Of a stretch of 33,053 nucleotides of DNA, positions 14,361 to 23,080 are shown piece after piece (within the stretch, counting starts at the first letter, position 1; every line of letters begins with the position of its first letter). The notes beneath the pieces are model-generated. The model did not search any database. It had not been told where the DNA came from and saw nothing but the letters and a program-made list of their open reading frames with translations. Made by a program: the position numbers and the translations under genes. This stretch comes from Oceanospirillum sediminis (GTDB lineage: Bacteria; Pseudomonadota; Gammaproteobacteria; Pseudomonadales; Halomonadaceae): assembly GCF_014164585.1 (NCBI RefSeq), contig NZ_JACJFM010000052.1:1-33053 (forward strand), in the 5' to 3' direction.

Positions 14361-15941
14361 TCAGACCGGTTCGCGGCGAACGGGAAGCACCTGATTCATG
14401 CCCATCCGGTGAAGAGTATTATCAGGATAGCCATCACTGGGGCTAACACACCAGTTTTTGAGTTCATCATATTCAGTGGAACTCCAGAAATACTGGCTAC
14501 TATCCGACAGCCCCTGTCTTGTGTCTGCCGCATCAATCTCTGCCGCAACGGCAAAAATGGCAATCAGTTCTTCTTTATTTGGCAGGAACCAGTCGGCCCC
14601 CAGGCTACGGCAGTACAGCGCCGCCTCTGGCCCGGTACTGCCATAGTTATCTCTGACATCACTGTAACCGTTAATCAGTTCATTCGTGTTGTCCCAGCCC
14701 GATTGAGGATCAGCCAGATCCGCCCGGTGGATATTCAGTAACGTTGTGTCTGTGTAATACAGACCATGACGGACGGCACTGCGCTGATCATACGGTGCAA
14801 CAATCAGCTGATAGCCATTGACCACCGGCCCGCCAATCCCGCCATCCGGATACACATAACCCAGCCCTCCGGCAGTCCGGGTGGTTATACGAACCAGAGC
14901 AGACCAGTCACCCCAGCCCAGGACCGAACCCTGATAACGCACCCGAATATCCAGCTCTGTCTCAGCTGGCCAGTTTGTTGTTACTGCAATCTCTGTGGTG
15001 GCGGCAATCTCGCCGCTGTCCCAGACCACAGCCCCACTGGTATTCAATGCCTGAAACTGGCTTTTCTGGTGCGTGTCATAACCCGTCGGAGATACAGAGT
15101 ACGCACTGGCGGTAATCGCAGGCTGTAATACCACACCGGTCAGACCTGCGGTCGGGCTGGTAATAGATGGTTTCGCCATCACCCCGGCACTGACACCCCA
15201 GGTATAGACCTGTGGCACGGCGGCGACGTTATTCGACATCGCGGTCAGGGTCATGCTGCCGGGGCCGGTAAAGGTCAGCTGTGTACTCTGGCCATCCGGG
15301 ATTTCTGCTGATCCGGCAGTCACCCCGACCAGATCGGTCAGATGCCAGGTCACAGGAGCGCCCGATGGTGTGCTGGCCCCGGACGGGCTGAAGGTCACGC
15401 TCTGCCCGTTGCTGTAATTATCGGCCAGGGTGGTTCCGGTGGCACCGGAGGTATCCGGCAGGTACTGCAGAACATGGCGCACGGCGTCGGTGACGTCAGC
15501 CGCTGAATACTGATCAATCAGTTGTTGTATCTGCTGTGCGGTGCTATCGCTTTGCACGACAGCGGTTGCGACCGCTGCCAGCGTTTCCGGGGCAGCCAGA
15601 TGCTGATCCACTTCCTGCTGAATCTTTTGTGTACCGGCTGCGCTCTGAATCACCACCGTGGCAATATTATCCAGCGTTTCCGGGGCAGCCAGATGCTGAT
15701 CCACTTCCTGCTGAATCTTCTGTGTACTGGCTTCGCTCTGAACCACCACCGTGGCGATATTATCCAGCGTACCGGCACTGTTTAAATACTGGCTGATCAG
15801 TGTGGCCAGCTGCGCCTGATCCACCCCACCGGCACTGGCCAGCGCATCCTGCAAAGCCTTCATCGCTTCAGACTGCCAGCCACCCACCGCTTCAATCAGT
15901 GCGGCGATCTGGCCTGACAGCGTGACTTCTTCTTCCGTCAT
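14361..15941 (-). CDS. Tail fibre / receptor-binding protein with DUF1566 lectin-like tip
   Basis: A 526-residue protein. Residues 58 to about 149 hold three 31-residue repeats (TLDNIATVV, then QKIQQEVDQHLAAPE), probably a trimeric coiled shaft. Residues about 150 to 350 are Ig-like or fibronectin-like beta domains. Residues about 366 to 526 match the DUF1566 (Lcl C-terminal) fold: WFLPNKEELIAIF, YFWSSTEYDELKNW and a closing VLPVRR. DUF1566 resembles a C-type lectin, so this end probably binds the host surface. It lies after the H-type collar gene, where host-range fibres sit. Confidence 0.75.
   Translation of the reverse strand: MTEEEVTLSGQIAALIEAVGGWQSEAMKALQDALASAGGVDQAQLATLISQYLNSAGTLDNIATVVVQSEASTQKIQQEVDQHLAAPETLDNIATVVIQSAAGTQKIQQEVDQHLAAPETLAAVATAVVQSDSTAQQIQQLIDQYSAADVTDAVRHVLQYLPDTSGATGTTLADNYSNGQSVTFSPSGASTPSGAPVTWHLTDLVGVTAGSAEIPDGQSTQLTFTGPGSMTLTAMSNNVAAVPQVYTWGVSAGVMAKPSITSPTAGLTGVVLQPAITASAYSVSPTGYDTHQKSQFQALNTSGAVVWDSGEIAATTEIAVTTNWPAETELDIRVRYQGSVLGWGDWSALVRITTRTAGGLGYVYPDGGIGGPVVNGYQLIVAPYDQRSAVRHGLYYTDTTLLNIHRADLADPQSGWDNTNELINGYSDVRDNYGSTGPEAALYCRSLGADWFLPNKEELIAIFAVAAEIDAADTRQGLSDSSQYFWSSTEYDELKNWCVSPSDGYPDNTLHRMGMNQVLPVRREPV
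15495..15770 (-). repeat. 93-bp tandem repeats in the fibre shaft
   Basis: GCGTTTCCGG-type blocks on the plus strand recur at 15581 and 15674, and the degenerate GCGTACCGG at 15767, with an exact 93-base period, equal to 31 codons. The two inner units are nearly identical, showing recent duplication. Confidence 0.85.
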
Positions 15942-16007
15942 AGCGTTATCCTGTCAGAGCAGACCCGAAGGTCTGCCGGTTAATCATTACCCGTGACCGG
16001 GCCATTG

Positions 16008-16493
16008 TTATTGAGCCGTCAGCGTTGCCGTGCCGTTATTGAACGCAGTGGTCAGCCCTTGCAGGGCAATCACCAGTTGCTGGTCGGTATAGGTTTTTGC
16101 AGCAGCGACGGAGTCATCGGCCAGCGCCTGTGCTGCCGTTGCGTCAATTTTATTGGCCAGCAGAGCCTGCACATCGCTGTCTGCCGCCGCCCAGGCTGTA
16201 TTGATATCGGAGATTTTCTGCGCCAGATCAGCATCCGTGGCGTAGGTCGCATCCAGCGCCTGAACCGTGGCTTCCAGCTGATCAATACGCCCGGCCACCT
16301 TACCCAGGGTATCGTTGTCCACATCGGCGGTGCCGGTCAGCTGGGTACGCAGATCCGAGATAGACGCATTCAGCTGTGCGGTAATACTGCCGTCGATCTG
16401 ACCAAATTTGGTCTGTACCTGACCGACCAGCGCGCCGACCGCAGTCTGCAGAGAAGCCAGTGCCTGAGCCGGAGTGATCGTTACTTCTGACAT
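16008..16493 (-). CDS. Fibre shaft / coiled-coil tail protein
   Basis: A 161-residue alanine-, threonine-, glutamine- and aspartate-rich protein with heptad-like patterns (RIDQLEATVQALDATYATDA) and no cysteine or tryptophan-rich core. It lies between the collar protein and the lectin-tipped fibre, so it may form a segment of the same fibre. The family is not recognised beyond this composition. Confidence 0.6.
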   Translation of the reverse strand: MSEVTITPAQALASLQTAVGALVGQVQTKFGQIDGSITAQLNASISDLRTQLTGTADVDNDTLGKVAGRIDQLEATVQALDATYATDADLAQKISDINTAWAAADSDVQALLANKIDATAAQALADDSVAAAKTYTDQQLVIALQGLTTAFNNGTATLTAQ

Positions 16494-16544
16494 AGTGATG
16501 TTTCCTTTTTACTTACTGAGAGATAACGCCCCTTTCGGGTACGC

Positions 16545-17219
16545 TTATGGGTTTGCGAGTTGCTGCAGTTGCTGATCCAGATGAATCAGGTACTGTTCCT
16601 GCCGCAGAATCGCGGTTTTATTTTCAATATCGGAGGTGGCCAGTGCCGCCAGACTGATCAGGTCTGCGCCATTGCTCCAGATGACATGGCCGGTGTCATC
16701 CAGCATCGGAGTCTGTCCGGGTTCACCGCCATCCGGCAGTACCCGCAGTGCCTCCAGATCCGCACGTGTCACGCTGGCGGTGCTGTCCACCTGCGCGACA
16801 ATGTTGTCTGTGGGGCTGATCACGGTGATCAGGTCGATCATCTGTTCCACCACCGTGGCCCCGCCCTCTGCCGGGATCAGGTCGTAATCATCCCCGGCAT
16901 TGGTGTAGTCGATCAGCTGCTCTTCCCCGGTATCCGGGTCCAGGGCAAATACCCCGATCTCCCGTAACGGGTAGCCGGTATTCAGGCCCACATTATTCAG
17001 GTGGAATCGCACCCGCCCGGTGCCATCAGGCTGAGCATCAAAGCTGGCCACGGGAGCACTCTGGCGCTCATCCACCAGTGCATTCAGGGCAGATATATCG
17101 TCAGGCGCACGACCGGCACCTAACCCGATCCGGGTGATCTCCAGCCGTTGCCCGACTTCGGCAGCAGCACGCAGCCGCAACCCTGCAGACGTCAGCCGCA
17201 TAGAACTAAAATTTGCCAT
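16545..17219 (-). CDS. H: Tail-collar fibre protein (P2 gpH N-terminal type)
   Basis: A 224-residue protein with the baseplate-binding module of P2 H-type fibres: LTSAGLRLRAAAEVGQ, then ITRIGLGAGRAP, and LREIGVFALDPDTGE. P2 gpH is about three times longer. Here only this anchoring part is present and the shaft and tip are on separate genes downstream. It follows I, as in P2. Confidence 0.85.
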   Translation of the reverse strand: MANFSSMRLTSAGLRLRAAAEVGQRLEITRIGLGAGRAPDDISALNALVDERQSAPVASFDAQPDGTGRVRFHLNNVGLNTGYPLREIGVFALDPDTGEEQLIDYTNAGDDYDLIPAEGGATVVEQMIDLITVISPTDNIVAQVDSTASVTRADLEALRVLPDGGEPGQTPMLDDTGHVIWSNGADLISLAALATSDIENKTAILRQEQYLIHLDQQLQQLANP

Positions 17220-17229
17220 AGGGATTTCT

Positions 17230-18084
17230 CTAACGATGAATGATGATGTTTCGGGTCATGTGCAGCACACGGCCCTGATACAGCGGAGTCCGGGATAACC
17301 GTTGTTCCGGAGGCTGATAATTCACGGCCACCTGTGGTGACTGATGTACCACACCGGCCAGACAGCGCTGAGTCTGAGAGAACGTTTGTTCCGGAGGCCG
17401 GTAGTTCACCCTGGCACCGGATGACTGATGCACCACACCGCCCCGATGAACCGTGGCCGGTGATACGGTTTGTTCCGGAGGCCGGTAGTTCACCCTGGCA
17501 CCAGATGACTGATACACCACACCGCCCCGATAAACCGTGGCCGGGGATACAGTTTGTTCCGGAGGCCGATAGTTCACCCTGGCACCTGATGACTGATGCA
17601 CCACCGCACCCAGCTTTAAATCCTGCACCGGTTGATACACCAGGCGAATGCTGTAACCGTCCCGTTCCGCTTTGGCCGCTTCAATCCGGTGCTGAACACG
17701 ATCAGCAGACAGGCCATTCAGCCCGCCGATCAGATCCACCCTGAAGGTGTATGCCGGACCACCCCAGCTATAACCGGGTATAAACTCAGCGGTCAGGCCC
17801 AGACCGGCCACGGCATCTGCCACGCCTTTTGCGGTTCCGGCCAGCCGTTGTACCGGCCAGATACTGGCCACGGTATGACGTTTGGCATCGGTATTAATTT
17901 CACCGCCCCAGTCGGTCACGCCTTTGGCATGGGCCAGATAGGGCAGCATGTGCTCTGGCACGGAGTAAGGGTCCCAGAGTTGAGGGTAAGGGCAGTCCAG
18001 AGCCAGCAGGTGATCTGATAAAGTTTGCTCTAAGGCTTTTTCCAGTGTCGTTCGGTTATCGGGTAACAGAGATTCCGTACTCAT
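17230..18084 (-). CDS. I: P2 gpI-like baseplate protein with a 28-residue repeat tail
   Basis: A 284-residue protein. Residues 1 to about 155 match P2 gpI (LLPDNRTTLEKALEQ, then LPYLAHAKGVTDW and IPGYSWGG). P2 gpI ends at about 176 residues. Here four tandem 28-residue units follow (VVHQSSGARVNYRPPEQ and variants), ending with a short basic tail. The I start overlaps the J stop by four bases. The repeats probably project from the baseplate, where gpI contacts the fibre. Confidence 0.88.
   Translation of the reverse strand: MSTESLLPDNRTTLEKALEQTLSDHLLALDCPYPQLWDPYSVPEHMLPYLAHAKGVTDWGGEINTDAKRHTVASIWPVQRLAGTAKGVADAVAGLGLTAEFIPGYSWGGPAYTFRVDLIGGLNGLSADRVQHRIEAAKAERDGYSIRLVYQPVQDLKLGAVVHQSSGARVNYRPPEQTVSPATVYRGGVVYQSSGARVNYRPPEQTVSPATVHRGGVVHQSSGARVNYRPPEQTFSQTQRCLAGVVHQSPQVAVNYQPPEQRLSRTPLYQGRVLHMTRNIIIHR
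17275..17610 (-). repeat. 84-bp coding tandem repeats in gene I
   Basis: TTGTTCCGGAGG on the plus strand recurs at 17302, 17386, 17470 and 17554, an exact 84-base period (28 codons). The two central units are almost identical in DNA, while the unit nearest the C-terminus has diverged. Homologous recombination could change copy number. Confidence 0.9.
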
Positions 18085-19067
18085 AGCACCTTCACCTCTA
18101 CTTCAATCCCCGTGCAGTACGGTGCCTGATGGGGCAAACACCGGATCTCTTCCGCCGGTTCAATCACTTCCCGTTCCAGTGCTCCGGCATCATGCAGGAT
18201 ATGAGTGATAAAGCTGGGCAGCACTTTGGCTTCTAACAGATGCTGCTGGTCCGCGTAGGCTTGTAGCTTTGTTATCAGGGATTGTTCCGTAATCTGTACA
18301 TCCGGGCCACGACCAATCCACGCCACCGCTTTAATGGTGTAAGGCACGATCTCAGCCCCCTGCACCGTGATCTGATCTGTACCCGGTGCCACGTCCGGAC
18401 GGGAGAAGTGTTCCCGCACTTTATCCAGCAATGAATCAGAGGCGGTGCCGTCACCCTCTCTGGCCAGAATCGTTACCGTAACGTGACCCGGTATCGGCAT
18501 CAGGCCGTTACCGTCTTTAATCTGAGCAGCGATCCCTTCCGGGTTCAGTGTGTAAGTCAGTTGTACTTTATTGAATTCGGGCTTAGTGACTGTCACCACC
18601 GCGCTTTCATCCAGTGTCAGACAACTGGCTTTGTATTGCATCCGACTGCCTGCCGCCGGGGCATGAGATTGCAGCAGGTAACGTAACAGCAAATGGTCGT
18701 CAGATTCCTGTACCGGCGGAATCACCGGAAAAGCATCCGGATCACCGGGGTCTAACACCTGCCTCTGAATGCCCTGATGAGCGACCATATTGTCCAGATT
18801 ACTGCCCCGACTCCATCCCGGCAGCAGTTGCTTAGCCTGCTGGTTCCGGCGCTCGATCTCGTTTAACAGATGCTGAGTAAAGGTCTCACACATCTTAGTC
18901 AGCAGTTCACCGGGCTGTTCCAGTGTCTTTTCAATTTCATCGGCCAGTACCGGATCAGTGGCCCGTACATTGGCGATATAGTCGGTTTTAAACTGCTGAA
19001 CCAGATCCTCAAACTTTGGCCGGTGTATCGCCTCCGGATCGGGCAGATAATTACGGTCGGTTAGCAT
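18081..19067 (-). CDS. J: P2 gpJ-like baseplate wedge protein
   Basis: About 328 residues from ATG 19067, chosen over 19082 because GAGG lies 9 bases upstream and the start MLTDRNYLPDP is more typical. The protein matches gpJ/T4 gp6-like baseplate wedge proteins: LLPGWSRGSNLDNMVAHQGI and LLRYLLQSHAPAAGS are family-like. It links neighbouring wedges in the baseplate rim. It overlaps W and I on either side. Confidence 0.9.
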   Translation of the reverse strand: MLTDRNYLPDPEAIHRPKFEDLVQQFKTDYIANVRATDPVLADEIEKTLEQPGELLTKMCETFTQHLLNEIERRNQQAKQLLPGWSRGSNLDNMVAHQGIQRQVLDPGDPDAFPVIPPVQESDDHLLLRYLLQSHAPAAGSRMQYKASCLTLDESAVVTVTKPEFNKVQLTYTLNPEGIAAQIKDGNGLMPIPGHVTVTILAREGDGTASDSLLDKVREHFSRPDVAPGTDQITVQGAEIVPYTIKAVAWIGRGPDVQITEQSLITKLQAYADQQHLLEAKVLPSFITHILHDAGALEREVIEPAEEIRCLPHQAPYCTGIEVEVKVL

Positions 19068-19401
19068 AAACAGATACCTCAAACTGAACCGGCTTCCCCT
19101 GCCAGATACCGGAGATTTTTAACCACAGGCCCGTATCATGACGCCCGGCCAGAATACGATCCGCCTTAAAAAAGTGCGCCAGATTATTGGGTGGATGAAC
19201 AAAAGTCTGTGCGGCATAAACTTTCGCCAGCATCAGCACATCATCCCCCGTAATGCGGCTCAGCAACTCTGGCAGACGGCTGCCATAATCCCGGCGTTTC
19301 TCCCGGCTGCCTAACTGAGTGGTCAGGGCATCTTCTGCCAGCTCGGTGAAATAATCCCAGCCGGACAACAGTTGCCCGGTCTTTCGGGATAGTCCGATCA
19401 T
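19051..19401 (-). CDS. W: P2 gpW-like baseplate protein (gp25 type)
   Basis: A 116-residue gp25/gpW baseplate protein. The LLTQLGSREKRRDYGSRLPEL-like block (residues about 28 to 47) carries the REKR-x-YGS core conserved across contractile tails. gp25 helps start sheath assembly. It sits between V and J as in P2. Confidence 0.92.
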   Translation of the reverse strand: MIGLSRKTGQLLSGWDYFTELAEDALTTQLGSREKRRDYGSRLPELLSRITGDDVLMLAKVYAAQTFVHPPNNLAHFFKADRILAGRHDTGLWLKISGIWQGKPVQFEVSVYANRP

Positions 19402-19416
19402 AAGTACCTCAGGCGA

Positions 19417-20004
19417 TTATTGTTGTGGCTTGGGTTTAGGCATAAACGGATGGCCGTGATCGTTGTAAATATCCCGGTCTTCCTGCATCGTCCGTTTAAA
19501 GTCCCGCACATGCTCTGTGCCGTGAACCAGTGGCGTATGAAAGGTGACTTTGGTTGGCACCCACCAGTCTACTTTGCCGGTCTGGGTGTTGATCTCCAGC
19601 CGGAAGCCCGGTGCCCATTCCATCGTATGAATGTGGGGTCGGTTATCCGGCAGTGGAAACTCATCACTCCAGACACCACACAATGCCCAGGCCTGAGTCG
19701 AGTTATCCCCGCCACCGTAATTAATCAGAATGCACTGTTCACCCACACTCGGGCAGCGGTATTCCTTCATCTGGCCCTGCATGGTGGAAAACCACTTCAG
19801 CCAGGGGGATTCATTACGCCCGTATGTCACTTTTACTTTTTGTTTGCTGTCGTGGATCTGAGAGATTTTCGCGGGCTGGATAATGTTGCGGATACGCCGG
19901 GCCTGTTCTTCCAGCCGGGCTTCCAGATCCGCGATTTTGTCGTCATATTCACGCAGACACTGGCGGACAATTAACTCTGTTCGCTGATCGAATTGTTCAA
20001 GCAC
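19417..20004 (-). CDS. V: P2 gpV-like baseplate spike protein
   Basis: A 195-residue protein of the gpV family. An N-terminal helix (residues 20 to 45, IADLEARLEEQARRI) leads into an OB-fold (VKVTYGRNESPWLKWF and CPSVGEQCILINYGGG), followed by a beta-helix-like tail ending in DHGHPFMP. This is the membrane-piercing spike of the contractile tail. It overlaps the preceding gene by 34 bases. Confidence 0.92.
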   Translation of the reverse strand: MLEQFDQRTELIVRQCLREYDDKIADLEARLEEQARRIRNIIQPAKISQIHDSKQKVKVTYGRNESPWLKWFSTMQGQMKEYRCPSVGEQCILINYGGGDNSTQAWALCGVWSDEFPLPDNRPHIHTMEWAPGFRLEINTQTGKVDWWVPTKVTFHTPLVHGTEHVRDFKRTMQEDRDIYNDHGHPFMPKPKPQQ

Positions 20005-20564
20005 AGGTCTGTTACCTCCCGGTACTCGTTTATATCGTCTGGATCGTCAGGGTTCACCGCCAGCCAGATACCGGATACCACCTCATCTTCATACTGAGGA
20101 CTGCCCAGGTTTACTTTTTGCTGCCAGCGCACCTCCCAGGCTTCAAACCCGGCGTGTTTATCCGTGCCGTTAATCAGAAAGGACTCAGCCAGTTTGATCT
20201 GTTCCGGGTCATCCACCGCCAGCCCGGAGAATCCCCAGCTCTGATGCTTAAGATGGCGGGCCAGTGCCGTGGCCAGATTCATGGCCTGATAAGCCGCATC
20301 CTGTTCGGCTTTACTGATCACCCCATAAAGAGTGCATTCGAAGACCAGACACACCCGGCCATCGTTCTTTTGCGGGCCGCTTTCGGCTGAACCGACCTCA
20401 ACCAGAATCTGACGGCTGGCGGCCTGCTCTGGAATAAAATCATGATGCCCGGACACCACCACATCGGCACTGTCACCGGCTGCGATCTGCGCTCGGTAAT
20501 ACTGCACAATGGCATCATAGAGTTCCGAGGGCTGATGGATCTCAGGTTTCAACATTGAGGACAT
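19971..20564 (-). CDS. Tail completion / terminator-like protein
   Basis: A 197-residue protein between the gpZ-like protein and V, where head-tail or tail-terminator proteins lie. An opening helix (SELYDAIVQYYRAQI) and the strands CLVFECTLYGVIS and GFEAWEVRWQQKV resemble gpU/gp37-like tail terminators that cap the tail tube, but identity is inferred from position and fold pattern. Confidence 0.6.
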   Translation of the reverse strand: MSSMLKPEIHQPSELYDAIVQYYRAQIAAGDSADVVVSGHHDFIPEQAASRQILVEVGSAESGPQKNDGRVCLVFECTLYGVISKAEQDAAYQAMNLATALARHLKHQSWGFSGLAVDDPEQIKLAESFLINGTDKHAGFEAWEVRWQQKVNLGSPQYEDEVVSGIWLAVNPDDPDDINEYREVTDLCLNNSISEQS

Positions 20565-21171
20565 AATTCAGTTCCTGAGTTAATAATTCCCTGTAACGAC
20601 TATTCAGGCGGGATTCGTACCGTTGCAGCACATCCAGACCAATATCAGAAATATCAATGGCAACCACCTGCACCGGGAAACGACCACCGCCAGTTTTGGC
20701 CAGTTCGGCATCCCGTTGCTGACTCCGCTTTCCAGAATCCGATAACACAGAATGGTTATGGCGCAGGTTGGCCTTCGCCCGGATATAGATCTGCTCGCCT
20801 GACCAGAAGATGGATTTTTTAAAGGCTGAGTTAAACTGGCGCCCGGCGACCTTCGCACCCTGTTTATTCTGAGAGACGTTACCGGCCTCATGAGCGGCGA
20901 TCTCCAGCAGGCCCACCCAGATTTTAAGTACCCGGTGTCCGTTTTCTGTGGCCTGGGATAACCGATAGCGATTGCGGATCACCTTCTGTTTAATGCCCAG
21001 CTGCTTGCCGATCTCACGGACAGAATGAGTTCTCAGCCAGGCACCCAGTTTACGAATCGCCCGGTTAATGGCCGTTTCGACCTGCTTTTCTAAGCCCAGC
21101 AGATGCCCGGCCAGATCCTCTGTGACCTGATCCAGATTCGTACCGCCCATACTGAATTCAAAATCGGTCAT
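20542..21171 (-). CDS. Z: Minor tail protein Z-like (lambda gpZ family)
   Basis: A 209-residue protein resembling prophage minor tail protein Z, a head-tail connection protein. An N-terminal helical part (AINRAIRKLGAWLRTHSVREI) is followed by KQLGIKQKVIRNRYRLS and, after residue 120, the PVQVVAIDISD strand. In lambda gpZ acts at the tail end that meets the head. It overlaps the next gene by 23 bases. Confidence 0.8.
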   Translation of the reverse strand: MTDFEFSMGGTNLDQVTEDLAGHLLGLEKQVETAINRAIRKLGAWLRTHSVREIGKQLGIKQKVIRNRYRLSQATENGHRVLKIWVGLLEIAAHEAGNVSQNKQGAKVAGRQFNSAFKKSIFWSGEQIYIRAKANLRHNHSVLSDSGKRSQQRDAELAKTGGGRFPVQVVAIDISDIGLDVLQRYESRLNSRYRELLTQELNYVLNVET

Positions 21172-21189
21172 CGTTCAGCCTCCTGCAGG

Positions 21190-21588
21190 TCAGGGCATAT
21201 TGAGGAAAGAGGATGTCTTACTGCCGGATTGATCTGTCGGTATATCCGGCAGTAACAGACACTCGATTTCACCGCCGTTATCGACCGGCTCGGTCAGGCG
21301 GTAACGCTGGCCATTCACGATCAGCACCACCTGAGTCAGATCCGCTGGCAGATCTTTTACCAGAAAGGTGCCCAGGGTCATCTGATTCACTCGGGAACCA
21401 TTGGCCGCCCGGCCCCGTTCGCCCAGCTCCTGCGCGGTTAATCCGGTTTCCAGATCCACCAGAATACGGATTGGCTCTGTATCTGGCGGGTCAGAGGTTT
21501 TCAGCCAGGCGCATTCAGTGCCGAAACGATCCATCAGCATCTGATCCGCCCCGGCCATCAGGCGGTTGAACTCGCTATCGAAGCTCAC
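21190..21588 (-). CDS. Head-tail joining protein (lambda FII-like position)
   Basis: A 132-residue protein with an N-terminal helix (FNRLMAGADQMLMDRFG) and a beta-rich body (GTFLVKDLPADLTQVVLIV, then QRYRLTEPVD). This is the pattern of FII/Gifsy-2-like connector proteins, and the gene lies just before Z, where FII lies in lambda. Its start overlaps the preceding gene by four bases. Confidence 0.7.
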   Translation of the reverse strand: MSFDSEFNRLMAGADQMLMDRFGTECAWLKTSDPPDTEPIRILVDLETGLTAQELGERGRAANGSRVNQMTLGTFLVKDLPADLTQVVLIVNGQRYRLTEPVDNGGEIECLLLPDIPTDQSGSKTSSFLNMP

Positions 21589-21899
21589 ACCTTCGCTCCT
21601 GTCACCAGCCCTTCTGCTTTAAGCTGCTCAGCAACGTTGACGCCGACCAGTGCTACCGAATCTTTCAGCAGGGTACGGCGCTTTTTGTCATCATCCAGAA
21701 ATCGGACACTCTGCAAGGCTCTGACAGCCATCCGCTTTTTATCTTTCGGGTCTGGCAGATGAGCCAGATAAATATCCACTAGGGATTTATCACCACCGGT
21801 ATCAATTTCAGCCCCGGTCAGATCGACCAGTTCCTGTAATTTTTCCAGCTGCTTATCTTCAGGCAGCGCTTCAAATTCCGCTTTCGTTAAAGGTTCCAT
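21585..21899 (-). CDS. Small head protein, unknown (lambda FI position)
   Basis: A 104-residue, mostly helical, charged protein (LPEDKQLEKLQELVDLTG, then YLAHLPDPKDKKRM and DDDKKRRTLLKDSVALVG). It follows the major capsid gene, the place of FI or a head-completion protein in lambda-like heads. I do not recognise a specific family. Confidence 0.65.
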   Translation of the reverse strand: MEPLTKAEFEALPEDKQLEKLQELVDLTGAEIDTGGDKSLVDIYLAHLPDPKDKKRMAVRALQSVRFLDDDKKRRTLLKDSVALVGVNVAEQLKAEGLVTGAKV

Positions 21900-21973
21900 C
21901 AGTTATTCCTCAGCAGGTTAAGCCCGCAGCGGCAGGCATTCGTTATGTGTAAACAAGAAGGGGGGAAAGAGGG

Positions 21974-23011
21974 TTATTTAGTACCGACCACCAGCACAAC
22001 AAAATCATTAATATCCAGTGGGATCATCAGCGGGGCCGATTGCAGCATGGTGTACTCTCTGGCCGGGTCGCCCTGTTCAATCCAGTTGCGGGGGTAACGA
22101 TCGGTCTGTTCCATGCCTTCACGTACCGCATGAATATCCTGAATGGCACCATACGCCCGCACACACTGCGCACTGCTATGACCAAACAGAATGGTAAACG
22201 GTGGCATATAACGCTTTTTAACACCGCCTTCGATATAGAAATGACGTGTCACCATAATGGCCACATCGCCATACCAGCCCTTAAAGCTGACCACATCGCC
22301 CACATCTTTAAGGGCGGTTTCCATACTGGAGGTACTGCCCCGACGGGTATCCAGCTTTTCCTGCACCTTTTTAAAACTGCTGAACAGAATCCAGGCTTCG
22401 CTGTCCATCAGAGCCAGACTGATCACACCATCCGATGCCTGACAGATCTCTTCTATATCGTGGGTTGGGTCGTAGGTGTCCGGGTCTTTATCGGCCCAGC
22501 GTTCACCCGGCCCCAGAACCACCCGATTCTCTGGCCGCTGGTTAAAGCTGACATGCTGAGTTTCATAGCCTTCACCAGACACGGTGTAACCGCCGTACAG
22601 AATGCCGTCTACCGCCTGCTTTTCTTCATACTGCAGAATGGATTTCTCTTCTTTCAGCAGGTTATTGGCGATGGTCGCATTCCGACGCTGAGCTTTGGTG
22701 AGCTCGCCCGTCAGACGCTCACCGGCCCGGCGGTGCATCAGCTGCTTTACGTTGACTTCATGCTTAGGCTTAACGTAAGCCGCTTTAAAGGTATTGGTGC
22801 CATAACCCTGACTGGCCAGCACTTTACCGCCGACAACCGGCGACACCGTGACCGCAATATTGGTTTCTTCGGTGACTTCATCCAGCTTGATTTCTTCTGA
22901 GCCGGAGAAATACACCCGAGGGTAAAACAGGTTCAGAAACAGGGTCTGAAACTTCGACTTTGCCTGCACAACGCCCATTAAATCCGCTGTGCCGTAAGTA
23001 TCAAGAGACAT
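21974..23011 (-). CDS. Major capsid protein (lambda gpE-like)
   Basis: A 345-residue protein of the lambda gpE capsid family (lambda gpE is 341 residues). Supporting parts are FLNLFYPRVYFSGSEEIKLD near the start, VVGGKVLASQGYGT, the long helix with TKAQRRNATIANNLLKEE, and the near-C-terminal DRYPRNWIEQGDPAREYTML. It follows the decoration and protease genes in lambda order. Confidence 0.94.
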   Translation of the reverse strand: MSLDTYGTADLMGVVQAKSKFQTLFLNLFYPRVYFSGSEEIKLDEVTEETNIAVTVSPVVGGKVLASQGYGTNTFKAAYVKPKHEVNVKQLMHRRAGERLTGELTKAQRRNATIANNLLKEEKSILQYEEKQAVDGILYGGYTVSGEGYETQHVSFNQRPENRVVLGPGERWADKDPDTYDPTHDIEEICQASDGVISLALMDSEAWILFSSFKKVQEKLDTRRGSTSSMETALKDVGDVVSFKGWYGDVAIMVTRHFYIEGGVKKRYMPPFTILFGHSSAQCVRAYGAIQDIHAVREGMEQTDRYPRNWIEQGDPAREYTMLQSAPLMIPLDINDFVVLVVGTK

Positions 23012-23039
23012 AATTTTTTATACTCCAAAAACAAAAAAA

Positions 23040-23053
23040 GCCGCTTGCGCGAC
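23040..23053 (-). terminator. Weak terminator upstream of the capsid gene
   Basis: On the minus strand GTCGC-GCAA-GCGGC forms a short GNRA-loop stem followed by T7. It lies between decoration and capsid genes, so it can only attenuate transcription or act as an RNA processing point. Confidence 0.5.
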
Positions 23054-23080
23054 CTTCGGGAGAGACTGTTTTAAAACGGA

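Noticed and set aside
14361-15941. Diversity-generating retroelement target
   Set aside because: The tip has a lectin-like fold, but no reverse transcriptase or template repeat is in the window and no variable-region signature is visible.
17275-17610. CRISPR array
   Set aside because: The 84-bp units are adjacent, in frame and inside gene I, with no spacers. They are coding repeats.
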